A stretch of 64,000 nt of DNA from an uncultured Bacteroidales bacterium (GCA_947588835.1 CANPZS010000001.1:1-64000), one strand, 5' to 3'; shown: positions 33,892-43,288, numbered from the stretch's first letter. Numbers and translations: made by a program. Notes: generated by a model from the sequence alone, not told the origin.

Positions 33892-34964
33892 TCACATGGA
33901 GCCTATCGTTTCCACGATGCGGAGCAGCAAGGAGGCTATGGCGCCGTCCGCGCGTACGAGCGCATACGGGCACAGTCCCGCCGCGCTGAGGGCTATGGTG
34001 AGCACGGATACGGCTACGAATATGGTGGTGACGGGCACGGCCGTCATGTTGGCTATCAGGAAATAGGCGGGGAAGCTACGGAAATGCAGCCATGCGGCCG
34101 GCGCCGTGGCGATCTGGCATGACAGGGCGAGCGTAGCCGCGTCCCATGCCTTTTTCATCGGGTCCCACCGGCCGCCGCGGTACAGCGCCGAGAGGGGCGG
34201 ATGCAGGATGAATATGCCGGCCATGGCGAGGTACGAGAGCTGGAATCCGGCGGAAGCTATGCTGGACGGTCTTGCGGCGAGCTGCAGCGTGAGGGATGCG
34301 CACAGGACCTTAAGCGCTGAACGGCGGCGGCCGAGTATTCTGAGACTTTCGTTCATCAGTATGAACAGGAAGGCGCGGACGGTGGACGGGGAGGAGCCCG
34401 TCATGATGGTATAGAAGGCGCTCAGCGCTACCGTGACCGCGTATCTTATTGTCCTTGCCGCCGGGAAATTGCCCGTGAATGCGGCAAGGCGCGTGAAAAT
34501 GACGTATATCACTCCCATGTGCAGCCCGGAGAGGGCGAGAAGATGGGACGAGCCGCTGTCCCTGAACGATCTGACGGTGTCCGCGTCGAGAAGGGATCTG
34601 TCTCCGAGGATTATGGCGCGGAGTAGAGGCTCCGTGTGCGGGTCAGGAAACGGGATGCGGCTTATGACGCCCTGCAGGTACCCTGCCGCTGCGGAGGCGG
34701 TCCTCCGCAGCATGCCCGGCGGCCGGGCGGGCCCTACGCCGGGCAGGGCGTCGTTGAGCACGCAGAACAGTCCGCATGCGAATGCGGCGACGGCGATGCC
34801 CCAAAAGCCGGAGGCGGCCGGAAAGGAACTCCGGCGGCCGATGCCGCCGCGAAACGGCTTGCGCCGTTTCCGATGCCCCGCAAGGCCATCGCCCCGGCCG
34901 CCGCGCCGGCGACGAAGAACACGGACAGCCATTCGGCCTCTCTTCCGTACACTGTGTCTTTCAT
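33892..34964 (-). pseudogene. comEC: ComEC/Rec2-like competence membrane protein, apparent frameshift
   Basis: The main frame carries the ComEC competence domain: ILGDRSLLD, FRDSGSSHLLALSGLHMGVIY, TGSSPSTVRAFLFILM, AGFQLSYLAMAGI, and many membrane helices. The N-terminal 45 residues that look real (MKDTVYGREAEWLSVFFVAG, start 34964) are in another frame; the main frame there reads an arginine-rich, implausible stretch. A single-base shift near 34800-34860 would join the two. There is no C-terminal metallo-beta-lactamase domain, as in many Bacteroidetes versions. It is either a broken gene or an assembly error in GC-rich DNA. DNA-uptake channel if intact. Confidence 0.7.
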
Positions 34965-35011
34965 AATTCAAGTTTTGCCGCCAATGTAGTGAAATAATTG
35001 AAATTTATACT

Positions 35012-35019
35012 TAACTTTG
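35012..35019 (+). promoter_or_regulatory. -7 box of ackA
   Basis: TAACTTTG matches TAnnTTTG, 39 bases before the ATG at 35058, in an AT-rich upstream region. No clear TTTG at the -33 position. Confidence 0.5.
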
Positions 35020-35057
35020 TGTGTTACTTTTTCGTACAAAACAATAAAACAGGAATC

Positions 35058-36269
35058 ATGATTATATTGGTCATTAATTGCGGAAGCTCTTCAATAAAGT
35101 ATCAGCTGCTTGACATGAAGAGCGATGATGTTTATGATGTCATTGCCAAGGGCATAGTCGAAAAAATCGGACTGCCTGAAGGAGGCCTCACATACAGGCC
35201 CGCCGGCAAGGACAAGGTTGAAAAGGTCCTGTCCATTCCCGACCACAAGACGGGGATGCAACTCATACTTTCCGAGCTGACCGATCCGGAGCACGGCGTG
35301 CTCAAGTCGCTTGAGAACATAGAGGCCGTAGGGCACCGTGTAGTGCAGGGAGGGGAGTTCTTCTCCAAGAGCGCCCTCGTCAATGAGGAAGTGTTGCGCA
35401 AGATAGAGCTCTGCTGCGACTTCGCCCCGCTCCACAACCCCGCCAACCTGCTCGGTATCCGGGTAATAGGCGATATCCTTCCTTCAGTGCCCCAGGCCGT
35501 CGTCTTCGACACTGCATTCCATCTGACCATGCCGGCCTATTCCTATATGTACGCACTCCCTTACGAATATTATGAAAAATACCGCGTGCGCAGATATTGC
35601 GCCCACGGCACGAGCCACCAGTTCGTAGCGGGCAAGGGCGCCCGCCTCGCCGGGCTCGACATGGAGAATTCCAAGATCATCACCTGCCACATAGGGGCGG
35701 GCAGTTCGATCTGCGCCGTGCAGAACGGGAAGAGCGTCGAGTCTTCCATGGGCTTCACGCCCCTCGAGGGCATGATAATGGGAACGCGCGTCGGCAACAT
35801 AGACGCCAACGCCGTGCTTTATATCATGAAGAAGGAAGGCCTTACGCCCGACCAGATGACGGAAATCCTCAACAAGAAGAGCGGCTTCCTCGGACTGTCC
35901 GGCAAGACTTCCGACGCCAGGGAGATGGACAAGCTCGCGTCCGAAGGGGATGCCAGGGCCAAGCTCGTGCTCAAGAAGCTGACCCACGACATAATAAAGA
36001 TAATAGGTTCATACATGGCCGAGATGAACGGCGCCGACCTGATTGTCTTTACCGGAGGCATCGGCGAGCACAACAGCCGCCTGCGCCGCAGAGTTCTGGA
36101 GAATTTCTCGTACGTGGGCGTCAAGGTGGACTACGAGGCCAATACGGCGTGGGGCGAGGACGCCATTATCACCGCTCCTGATTCCGCCGTGAAGGCCGCG
36201 CTCATCACCACGGACGAAGAGCTTGTGATAGCGAGGGACACGATGCATCTTGTGATGGACGAAGAATAA
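35058..36269 (+). CDS. ackA: acetate kinase
   Basis: This 403-residue ASKHA kinase starts ILVINCGSSSIKYQL, the acetate-kinase phosphate-1 motif; the ATG at 35058 is chosen because this motif begins at residue 3. Other family landmarks are VFDTAFH, RRYCAHGTSHQFV, CHIGAGSSICAV, GFTPLEGMIMGTRVGNIDA and FTGGIGEHN. It makes ATP and acetate from acetyl phosphate. It is followed 15 nt later by a phosphotransacylase, forming a substrate-level phosphorylation pair. Specificity for longer acyl phosphates cannot be excluded, but the GTRxGxIDA motif is that of acetate kinases. Confidence 0.95.
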   Translation: MIILVINCGSSSIKYQLLDMKSDDVYDVIAKGIVEKIGLPEGGLTYRPAGKDKVEKVLSIPDHKTGMQLILSELTDPEHGVLKSLENIEAVGHRVVQGGEFFSKSALVNEEVLRKIELCCDFAPLHNPANLLGIRVIGDILPSVPQAVVFDTAFHLTMPAYSYMYALPYEYYEKYRVRRYCAHGTSHQFVAGKGARLAGLDMENSKIITCHIGAGSSICAVQNGKSVESSMGFTPLEGMIMGTRVGNIDANAVLYIMKKEGLTPDQMTEILNKKSGFLGLSGKTSDAREMDKLASEGDARAKLVLKKLTHDIIKIIGSYMAEMNGADLIVFTGGIGEHNSRLRRRVLENFSYVGVKVDYEANTAWGEDAIITAPDSAVKAALITTDEELVIARDTMHLVMDEE

Positions 36270-36283
36270 AATCAAGATAAGAG

Positions 36284-37192
36284 ATGATAACTAATTTCGA
36301 AGATCTGTTTGCCGAGCTCAAGGCAAAGAAAATCTGCAAAAAGGTAGTGTCCGCCTGGGCTGTGGACGATCATACCGTGACGGCCGTTTCCAAGGCCGTG
36401 GACATGGGATTCGCCGAAGGAATCCTCGTCGGCGACGAAGCCCTCATAAAGAAGGTCTGCGCGGAAAACGGCATTGATGCCGGGAAATTCCGCATAGTCC
36501 ACAATCCCAACGAGACGGAGGCCGTGGCGCAAGCCGTCAAGATGGTGCATGACGGAGAAGGCGACGTGCTGATGAAAGGTCTTTGCAGCACAGACAAATT
36601 TCTCCGCGCCATCCTTAACAAGGAAACGGGCCTCCTGCCTCCCAAGGGCCTTCTCAGCCATGTGGGCGTGATCAAGAATCCCAAGTACCACAAGCTTATT
36701 TTCATGAGCGACATGGCCGTGATTCCCCTTCCCGATTTCCGCCAGAAAGTGAAGCTGGCCGGATACCTTGTGTCGGTGGCCAGATCGTTCGGCATAGAGA
36801 AGCCCAAGATAGCCTTCATCGCCGCTTCCGAGCAGATGCTCGATTCCATGCCTGCGTGCATTGAGGGAGCCATGCTCGCCAAGATGGCGGACAGGGGCCA
36901 GATAAAGGGCTGCATAGGAGACGGCCCTCTCGCGCTTGACGTGGCCATCGACAGGGAGTCCGTGGAGATCAAGCATCTCGCCAGCCCAGTGGCCGGCGAC
37001 GCCGACTGCCTGCTGTTCCCCAACATCGAATCCGCCAACGTGTTCTGGAAGTCCAATTCCAAGCTCGCCGACGGCGTGCAGCAGGCCGGCATGCTCGTGG
37101 GCACCAAGGTTCCTTGCGTCCTTGCGAGCCGCGCCGATACGGTGGAGACCAAGTTGCTCTCCATCGCCGAAGCGGTTACTTTCGTGAAATAA
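36284..37192 (+). CDS. phosphate acetyl/butyryltransferase (Ptb type)
   Basis: This 302-residue protein is of the short PTA_PTB fold: LMKGLCSTDKFLRAILN (the CoA/phosphate binding region), HVGVIKNP, MSDMAVIPLPDF and GDGPLALDVAI. It exchanges CoA and phosphate on an acyl group. The sequence is nearer to phosphate butyryltransferases than to the long Pta, yet its partner is an acetate-type kinase, so acetyl-CoA may be the real substrate. It is co-transcribed with ackA and followed by a strong terminator. Confidence 0.85.
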   Translation: MITNFEDLFAELKAKKICKKVVSAWAVDDHTVTAVSKAVDMGFAEGILVGDEALIKKVCAENGIDAGKFRIVHNPNETEAVAQAVKMVHDGEGDVLMKGLCSTDKFLRAILNKETGLLPPKGLLSHVGVIKNPKYHKLIFMSDMAVIPLPDFRQKVKLAGYLVSVARSFGIEKPKIAFIAASEQMLDSMPACIEGAMLAKMADRGQIKGCIGDGPLALDVAIDRESVEIKHLASPVAGDADCLLFPNIESANVFWKSNSKLADGVQQAGMLVGTKVPCVLASRADTVETKLLSIAEAVTFVK

Positions 37193-37206
37193 TTGATTTT
37201 ATCGGC

Positions 37207-37247
37207 TTTCCGCCGCGATGGCAAACCGTCGCGGCGGAAATTTTTAT
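37207..37247. terminator. strong intrinsic terminator after ackA operon
   Basis: A 12-bp perfect stem TTTCCGCCGCGA/TCGCGGCGGAAA (37207-37218 and 37229-37240) with a 10-base loop is followed by TTTTTATT. It lies between convergent operons and could end transcription from both sides. Confidence 0.85.
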
Positions 37248-37261
37248 TGCCGGGCGGAACC

Positions 37262-38512
37262 CTATTCGCTGAACAGATCCCTGCGCGGGAGCAGCGTGCT
37301 GTATTTGGTCCTCAGTCCGGAGAACAGTTTGGCAGTGTCGCCGGTGAACCGGGAGCCTTTCCATGTGCTGGTGTTGGTGATCATTATCCAGCATTCTCCG
37401 TCGGGATAATATTTTATGAGCGCGCTGGTGCCGGAGAAGGATCCCGTTCTGGTCCATTCTCCGCTCTCTTTGGTGTCTATCCATCCGAGGGAATAGGTGC
37501 TCGTGTCGAAGAACTGCGTCATCTGGAATACGGAAAACGAAGAAATTATGTCCGGAATCCCGGTGCGCGCGTCGGCGCATGCCACGAGACGGGCGAGTTC
37601 CACAGTGGAGCCGGTCCATGCCCCCGCGCCGGAAAGGGCGTGTATGTCGTTGCCTCCGTAGCAGCGTATCACTTCGCATCCGCTGCAGTTGTATTCCTGC
37701 ACCGGAGGATCGTCCCTGAAGACATAGTACCTTGCTTCGTTGGGATATTTTTCGCCGTAATAATTGTTTGCGATGTGGAAGTCCGTGCAGCCGGCCTTGT
37801 GCAGCACTTCTTTCTGCATGAAAGTCTCGTAGTCCGTTCCCGACAGCTTCTCGATTATCATCGAAAGCAGCAGATATCCGAAATTGGAATATTCCTGCGA
37901 AGTCCCCGGCACGTAGGCCAGACGCTGCGGAAGCAGCAGCTTCGTCAATGTCTCCTGGTCGGGAGGTGTATTCAGTCCGTTCTTTTTCATCAGTGTCCGC
38001 GTCGAAAACATCGGGTCGCCTCCCCGCGAAGTGAACCCGGCCTGATGTCTGAGCAGATGCTCCACGGTGATGAGATAATAGTTGTCGTCCGTTATGTATC
38101 CGTCGTATTCGTTCAGTATGCCGGCCGGTCCGAATACCGGACTCTCGAGAGACAGCATCTTCCTTTCCTGCAGCACCATTATCCCTATCGCCGTTATGAG
38201 CTTGGATACTGATGCCATCCTCATTATGTTGCCCGGATGCATGCGCACCCCTTTTTCCTCGTCCGCGAAACCGTATCCTTTGGCGTACACGAGCGAGTCT
38301 CCGCGCATTATGGCGAGGGAGGCCCCGTGTATTCCCCAGTTGCGCATGTAGCCCTCTATCTCCGTGTCCATTTTCCTGAGCTCCGGAATGTCGGACATGT
38401 CGTTCGTTATCCTGTCGTTCAGCCCGCCGCCGGATGCCGCGCGGACGTCCATGGCCGTGATGAACAGAAAGACGGCCGAAAGGGCCGCGGCAAGGTGCGG
38501 TTTGGTCGTCAT
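37262..38512 (-). CDS. serine hydrolase, class C beta-lactamase fold
   Basis: This 416-residue protein has a signal peptide (about residues 1-25) and then the DD-peptidase/beta-lactamase fold: the catalytic S-x-x-K is S101-V-S-K104, and YSNFGY supplies the Y-x-N motif. The K/H-x-G triad is not clear in the C-terminal region (WTRTGSFSGTS is the nearest). Family members include D-aminopeptidases, esterases and peptidoglycan-acting enzymes, so antibiotic resistance should not be assumed. It overlaps the cytidylate-kinase-like gene by 4 nt and is the last of a six-gene operon. Confidence 0.82.
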   Translation of the reverse strand: MTTKPHLAAALSAVFLFITAMDVRAASGGGLNDRITNDMSDIPELRKMDTEIEGYMRNWGIHGASLAIMRGDSLVYAKGYGFADEEKGVRMHPGNIMRMASVSKLITAIGIMVLQERKMLSLESPVFGPAGILNEYDGYITDDNYYLITVEHLLRHQAGFTSRGGDPMFSTRTLMKKNGLNTPPDQETLTKLLLPQRLAYVPGTSQEYSNFGYLLLSMIIEKLSGTDYETFMQKEVLHKAGCTDFHIANNYYGEKYPNEARYYVFRDDPPVQEYNCSGCEVIRCYGGNDIHALSGAGAWTGSTVELARLVACADARTGIPDIISSFSVFQMTQFFDTSTYSLGWIDTKESGEWTRTGSFSGTSALIKYYPDGECWIMITNTSTWKGSRFTGDTAKLFSGLRTKYSTLLPRRDLFSE

Positions 38513-39120
38513 ATTCTTATCTTGCCCGCCTTCCTTCCGAAATCGATTATCATGTCGGCGGTGCCCTCTATGCCGAGTATCGACGAGTCTACGCAGAGAT
38601 CATAGTTCGAAGCCTGTCCCCAGTCGCCGAAAGTGAAGAAATTATAGTAGGTGGATCTCGTGCGCTCCTTTTTCTGTATCAGCGCGGCGGCTTCGCCGTC
38701 AGACAGTCCCGAGCGCTCGGCCACCATCTTTTTGCGTATCTCTACAGGCGCGGTTATGAATACGTCGAGGCAGTCCATGTCGCGCAGTATGTAGTCGGAG
38801 CAGCGTCCTATGATGACGGCCGATTCCTTGGCGGCTATGCTGCGTATGACTTCGCTCTGGATCTTGAAAAGCACGTTGTCGTTCACGTAATTTTCGGAAT
38901 GCACGAAACGGCTGGACGAGAAGAAGCTCGATACGGAGAACAGGCTCCTGTTTTCATCGCTCTTCACAAACAGTTCCCTTGAAAATCCGCTCTGTTCGGC
39001 GGCCTTGGAAATCAGTTCGTTGTCGTAGACGTGGATGCCGAGCTTGCGTCCTATTTCATTGGCGATCAGCCGGCCCCCGCTTCCGAATTGTCTTCCGATG
39101 TTGATGATGGTGTTCTCCAT
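38509..39120 (-). CDS. cytidylate kinase-like protein
   Basis: This 203-residue P-loop protein starts NIGRQFGSGGRLIANEIGRKLGI, the cytidylate-kinase-like family's nucleotide-binding loop, and has VYDNELISKAAE and SAVIIGRCSDYIL. True Cmk is longer and differs in sequence. Members of this family are widespread in gut anaerobes and of unsettled substrate. It overlaps the following gene by 4 nt and lies 6 nt after the MATE gene. Confidence 0.82.
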   Translation of the reverse strand: MENTIINIGRQFGSGGRLIANEIGRKLGIHVYDNELISKAAEQSGFSRELFVKSDENRSLFSVSSFFSSSRFVHSENYVNDNVLFKIQSEVIRSIAAKESAVIIGRCSDYILRDMDCLDVFITAPVEIRKKMVAERSGLSDGEAAALIQKKERTRSTYYNFFTFGDWGQASNYDLCVDSSILGIEGTADMIIDFGRKAGKIRI

Positions 39121-39126
39121 ATTGTC

Positions 39127-40521
39127 CTATATTTTGCTGCCGAGAATGGACGGATCGTCTCCGTCATTCAGACGGTTGAATTTTTTCATCAGATTTATTA
39201 TCAATATCATGGCGAGCAGCGCGGATACCGCGTCCGATATCGGGAAACTGATCCATACCCCGGTCTCGGAGTTCATGATGTCCGGCAGTATGTATATGCA
39301 GGGCAGCAGGAAGAGCAGCTGGCGCGAAAGCGACATGATGATGGATTTCTGCACCATGCCGAGGCATTGGAAAAAGTTGGACGTCACCATCTGGAATCCG
39401 ACTATGGGAAAGATGATGTTCATGGACCTGAGGCCTTTTGCCGCAAGTGCCTTCAGTTCCGGATCGCTTGTGAACAGCGATACCGCCTGGACGGGGAACA
39501 CCTCCGATATGAAGAATCCGACGGTGCATACCAAGGTGGCCCAGAGCGCGGTCTTGCGATAGACTTCCTTTACTCGGGAGTACTGGCGCGCGCCGTAGTT
39601 GTAGCCGGCTATAGGCTGCATGCCCTGGTTGAATCCCATCACTATCATGCCGAAAAGGAATGAAATCCGGTTCACTATGCCGTAGGAGCCTATGGCAAGG
39701 TCTCCTCCGTATTTGAACATCTGCTGATTGATGAACAGCACCACTATGCAGCTCGCCAGGTTCATGAGGAACGGGCCCATGCCTATCGAAAGCGAATCCT
39801 TTGCGATGCGTATGTCAAGCCTGAACGGGTTCTTAGGGATGTGCAGCAGCTTTTTTTCATCCATGAAATAGTGCAGGGAGTATATAAGGGCCAGCAGCTG
39901 GCATACTATGGTGGCTATCGCGGCGCCGTCTATGCCCATTCCGGCGGCGAAAATGAGTATGGGATCAAGTATGGCGTTGGAAGTGACGGTGAAAAGCGTG
40001 AGCTTCATGGCGAGCTGCGGATTTCCGGAGGACCGGATGACGCTGTTGAGGCCGAAATACAGGTGCGTTATTACGTTGCCGAGGGCAATTATGGTCATAT
40101 ATTCTTTGGCGTACGGCAGCGTGTTGTCGCTCGCTCCGAAGAAATGCAGTATCGGATCCATGAAAATCATGGAGAATACCGTGAACAGGAGTCCGACTAT
40201 CACGTTCAGCGTTATTTCGTTGGAAAGCACCTTGTTGGCCGATTCGTGGTTGCGCTGGCCGAGCAGTACGGAAATCATGGTAGAGGCACCGACGCCGACG
40301 AGGGTGCCGAGCGCCGAAGAAATGTTCATCAGCGGGAACGTCACCGCCAGGCCGGAGATGGCGAGGCCGCCGGCTCCGGGTATGTGCCCGATGAATATGC
40401 TGTCGACCATGTTGTACAGAGAAGACGCGGTCATGGCTATTATTCCCGGCACCGCGTATTCTTTTATGAGGACATTGATTTTCTTTGTCCCCAGTTCGGA
40501 AGGTATGGTATCTGTCCTCAT
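39127..40521 (-). CDS. MATE family efflux transporter
   Basis: This 464-residue protein has about 12 membrane helices in two halves. Family signs are YNMVDSIFIGHIPGAGGLAISGLAVTFP in meaning near the start (helix 1-2), PILHFFGAS and FNQGMQPIAGYNYGA (about residue 300-315). It is an inner-membrane Na+- or H+-coupled multidrug or metabolite exporter. Substrate unknown. It abuts the FKBP gene (1-nt gap), so it is translated within the operon. Confidence 0.92.
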   Translation of the reverse strand: MRTDTIPSELGTKKINVLIKEYAVPGIIAMTASSLYNMVDSIFIGHIPGAGGLAISGLAVTFPLMNISSALGTLVGVGASTMISVLLGQRNHESANKVLSNEITLNVIVGLLFTVFSMIFMDPILHFFGASDNTLPYAKEYMTIIALGNVITHLYFGLNSVIRSSGNPQLAMKLTLFTVTSNAILDPILIFAAGMGIDGAAIATIVCQLLALIYSLHYFMDEKKLLHIPKNPFRLDIRIAKDSLSIGMGPFLMNLASCIVVLFINQQMFKYGGDLAIGSYGIVNRISFLFGMIVMGFNQGMQPIAGYNYGARQYSRVKEVYRKTALWATLVCTVGFFISEVFPVQAVSLFTSDPELKALAAKGLRSMNIIFPIVGFQMVTSNFFQCLGMVQKSIIMSLSRQLLFLLPCIYILPDIMNSETGVWISFPISDAVSALLAMILIINLMKKFNRLNDGDDPSILGSKI

Positions 40522-40522
40522 T

Positions 40523-41575
40523 CTAAGGTTTCTCCGTCATTTCGATATCGAAGCAGAGAGGTGCGAATCCGGGTATGGCGCTTCCGCTTCCGCTTGCCCC
40601 GTATGCGAGCGGAGAATAAAATACCGTGGATATCTTTTCCATGGGCTTCATCATGAAGACGGCCGCCTGGAACCCGGTGCAGAGGCTGCTGGAACTTGTG
40701 CCCATCGTGATGTCGGCATATTGCTCCGTCCGGTTTATGCTGACCGGCCCATATGTCCTTGAAGGGTTGTAGATGTTGTAGACTTTGGCGGTATCCTTGA
40801 TGGTGGTGTCGAACACCTGGCCGTTGAGCAGCCTGCCGGTGTAGTTTATGTAGATCACGGTGTCGGACGGCATTTTGGGCGCCTCCCCTTCGTATGCCTC
40901 CCTTACATAATAATAGAATCCGTATTTGAGGCCGGTGGTGTCGTTGCCGTAATAGGTGGAGTCCACGCCGTCCATATATTTTTCGGTGAACCGTTCCATG
41001 GTGTCGACCTGCCACTTGTATATGTCTTCCGATATGTCCTCGAGGCTTATGGTGTAGATGGTGCTGTTCACGCTGGTGGAGTGCTCGATATATTCGTCTG
41101 CAGAATCGTAGCGGGAATATGTCAGGAGCCATGAGGGGACGGCGACTTTTCTTTTTCCGCCCACCCTCATGCCTTCTATGATCTCCTGCACGCCTGCGTA
41201 GCAGAAGCCGTCGCCTATGCCCCACGGGGCGGGACCGTAATAGTTGGAAGTTGAATAGGATCCGAGCTGCTTGGCCACGCTTTCGTCGTTAGTGGCGCTT
41301 ATGGCGCCGTCGAGCCCTTCCATGGTGTAGGTGACGAACGCATAAGTGACGGAGTCCCTTTTGGTCCATGCCCTGCCTTCGCCGGGCGTGTCTTCAATGA
41401 TATATATGCCGTTGCCGGACGGCGCCGCGTCGGGATAGTTTACGTGCATCCACGACTCGAAATAGAGCTTTTCGGCCGAGTTGGCTTCCGTCTTCTGCTC
41501 CTTGACGCACGATGGCGCAATGACGGCGCACAGCAGGCACGCCGCCGCAATTCCATATGTCCTGTATATGTTCAT
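40523..41575 (-). CDS. tandem-domain FKBP-type peptidyl-prolyl isomerase lipoprotein
   Basis: This 350-residue protein has a lipoprotein signal with Cys near residue 23 (VIAPSCVKEQ). Two FKBP-like domains follow: one about residues 75-180 (VTYAFVTYTM, GVQEIIEGMRVGGKRKVAVPSWL) and one from about 240 (DTVIYINYTGRLLNGQVFDTT, GFQAAVFMMKPMEK, YGASGSGSAIPGFAPLCFDIEM). The second keeps more of the canonical isomerase motifs; the first lacks the full VFDSS strand and may be structural. Outer-membrane-attached periplasmic folding helper by inference. Confidence 0.85.
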   Translation of the reverse strand: MNIYRTYGIAAACLLCAVIAPSCVKEQKTEANSAEKLYFESWMHVNYPDAAPSGNGIYIIEDTPGEGRAWTKRDSVTYAFVTYTMEGLDGAISATNDESVAKQLGSYSTSNYYGPAPWGIGDGFCYAGVQEIIEGMRVGGKRKVAVPSWLLTYSRYDSADEYIEHSTSVNSTIYTISLEDISEDIYKWQVDTMERFTEKYMDGVDSTYYGNDTTGLKYGFYYYVREAYEGEAPKMPSDTVIYINYTGRLLNGQVFDTTIKDTAKVYNIYNPSRTYGPVSINRTEQYADITMGTSSSSLCTGFQAAVFMMKPMEKISTVFYSPLAYGASGSGSAIPGFAPLCFDIEMTEKP

Positions 41576-41597
41576 CGTTCAAAAATGTCTGATCATT

Positions 41598-42143
41598 CTA
41601 TAAAATTTCTTCCACCCATATGTGGAAAGCCAATGCCGACTTTGCAGGAATCGTGCCGACATCGGCATTTCCGAAGCCATATTTTCCGGAAAAAAGGATA
41701 AAGCATTCTTCTCCGCCCCTTACGCCTTTCAGCCCGTTCCTGAGGCCTGTCAGCAGAGGACCTGCCATATCCAGAGTGTCTGGCCTGAACTCCGTTTCGT
41801 CGCCCATTGACCATCCGGCGCTTTCGGCCGTGCCGGCATGGTTCGTCCAGAACATGTCGCCTGCCGATACTGAGGAGCCGCTAAGGACATAGCCTGCATA
41901 ATAGACGGACGCAGAGCCGGATTCCCCGAGTTCTGCGCCTTCGCCCTCAGTGATCACGAGCCTTGCGCTTCCTCCGTTGTATACGGTGCGCAGCTCCGTG
42001 TCCGAAGCCGACTGCCTTGCGCTTATGAAGCTCTCTATCGTGCTTTCCTGGCCGTCGTATGTGCTTTCCTCAGACTTTTTCCCGCAGGAGGCGAGGAGCA
42101 TGGCGGCGCAGAAGCATAAAATCGTCAAACGTTGTCCTTGCAT
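41598..42143 (-). CDS. single-domain FKBP-type isomerase lipoprotein
   Basis: This 181-residue protein has a lipobox LLASC near residue 20, a charged spacer, and an FKBP domain (GSASVYYAGYVLSGS, GLRNGLKGVRGGEECFILFSGKYGFGN, IPAKSALAFHIWVEEI). It resembles the gliding-associated GldI/FKBP lipoproteins of Bacteroidetes, but several active-site aromatic residues cannot be matched, so catalytic activity is uncertain. Its start overlaps the DHH gene by 19 nt, and the next FKBP gene follows 22 nt later. Confidence 0.8.
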   Translation of the reverse strand: MQGQRLTILCFCAAMLLASCGKKSEESTYDGQESTIESFISARQSASDTELRTVYNGGSARLVITEGEGAELGESGSASVYYAGYVLSGSSVSAGDMFWTNHAGTAESAGWSMGDETEFRPDTLDMAGPLLTGLRNGLKGVRGGEECFILFSGKYGFGNADVGTIPAKSALAFHIWVEEIL

Positions 42144-43195
42144 GGTTTCATGAAAAATTCGGCGCTCGCTTTCCTTATGTATTCCGCGGCATCGGCGCGC
42201 CCCGTGATGCCGCCGCCAAAAAACAATTTGCCTCCGGCCGCGTTTTCATGCCCGCCGCCGCTGAAGAATCGCCCGGCGAAACGTGCCGCTGAGGTGCCGC
42301 TCCTGGAACGTACCGACACTCTGAAATATCCGGCTTCGTCTTCGGTGAGAAGCATGCTCAAGCGTATCCTGGCGGCGCACAGAGGTATGTTCACGAATCC
42401 TTCCGTTTCCCCCTCCCTCATGCCGAAGCGCCTGCGTATGTCCTTGTCTATTATCATGAAGGCCGTTCCCTCCGGGGTTATTTCCATGTTCTCATGCAGG
42501 AGGTAGCCCATCAGGTTCAGCCTGTTGATGCGGCTCCCGTGGTACAGCCTCCTAAGTATCGACTCCCGGTCTACGCCGGCTTCGAGCAGCCCGGAGGCCA
42601 TGGCGAGGGTGCCGCCGCCTACGGAGTTGGCGAAGTTGTTGGTGTCGGTGGTCATGCCTGCCATGAGGGCGTATGCCGACCTTTTCGGCAGGTTGGAGGC
42701 GTTTCCGAATATGTCCGGCATTTCCATCAATATGTCGTACAGCATTTCGGAAGCCGAGGACACGTCGGTTCTCGAGAATACGAGGCCGAAGCTCTCCGTT
42801 TCGGGGCCGATGTGATGGTCTATGAGCACCTTCGCCGCTTCCGAAGCCGTTAGGGCTTTTTCCAGATTTCCCGTGCGCGAAAATCCGTTGCAGTCGAGGC
42901 ATATGATCAGATCCGACGCGGCGATGCGCGCTTCCGTTTCCCGCGGTGCGAGGCTGTGGAAGAATATCCCGTCCCTGACTTTCCTGGGCGCTATGAATGA
43001 GATATTGTCCCCGTAGGGTTCGGAGAATGCTATCGCAGCGTCCTTGCCCCGTTTTTCGGCCAGATAGCAGAGCATGGCCGTACAGCTGCCGAGCGCATCG
43101 CCGTCGGGGCGGGTATGCGCCACGATAGTCACCGCGGATGCGCCGTCTATCATGCCGTCCAGCCTGTCTATGTCGTCTTTCCGGATTTCAGTCAT
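42125..43195 (-). CDS. DHH/DHHA1 phosphoesterase (NrnA-like)
   Basis: This 356-residue protein has the DHH-family motifs HTRPDGDALGS (motif I), DLIICLDCNGF, VLIDHHIG (the DHH motif) and MTTDTNNF, followed by a DHHA1 domain with RFFSGGGHENAAGG. NrnA-type enzymes degrade nano-RNA, and many also hydrolyse pAp or cyclic-dinucleotide products (pApA). It is the first gene of the six-gene reverse operon. The minus-strand box TAATTTTG (43248-43241) lies upstream. Confidence 0.9.
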   Translation of the reverse strand: MTEIRKDDIDRLDGMIDGASAVTIVAHTRPDGDALGSCTAMLCYLAEKRGKDAAIAFSEPYGDNISFIAPRKVRDGIFFHSLAPRETEARIAASDLIICLDCNGFSRTGNLEKALTASEAAKVLIDHHIGPETESFGLVFSRTDVSSASEMLYDILMEMPDIFGNASNLPKRSAYALMAGMTTDTNNFANSVGGGTLAMASGLLEAGVDRESILRRLYHGSRINRLNLMGYLLHENMEITPEGTAFMIIDKDIRRRFGMREGETEGFVNIPLCAARIRLSMLLTEDEAGYFRVSVRSRSGTSAARFAGRFFSGGGHENAAGGKLFFGGGITGRADAAEYIRKASAEFFMKPCKDNV

Positions 43196-43240
43196 CGTTC
43201 ATAACCACGTTTCGGCGGAAACTTGAAATAATTCGTTTTG

Positions 43241-43248
43241 CAAAATTA
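43241..43248 (-). promoter_or_regulatory. -7 box of the DHH-FKBP-MATE operon
   Basis: On the minus strand TAATTTTG matches TAnnTTTG and lies about 46 bases before the ATG at 43195. No clear -33 element. Confidence 0.4.
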
Positions 43249-43256
43249 CAAATTAT

Positions 43257-43288
43257 ATTGCATTTCATAAATCAATTTCATAACTTTG
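43257..43288 (+). promoter_or_regulatory. promoter of the 43323 gene
   Basis: ATTG (43257-43260), a 20-base spacer, then TAACTTTG (43281-43288). The -7 box is exact and the -33 element has one mismatch. The ATG follows at 43323. Confidence 0.5.

Noticed and set aside
37262-38512. Antibiotic-resistance beta-lactamase
   Set aside because: The SxxK and YxN motifs show only the fold; the third motif is unclear and the operon context is housekeeping.
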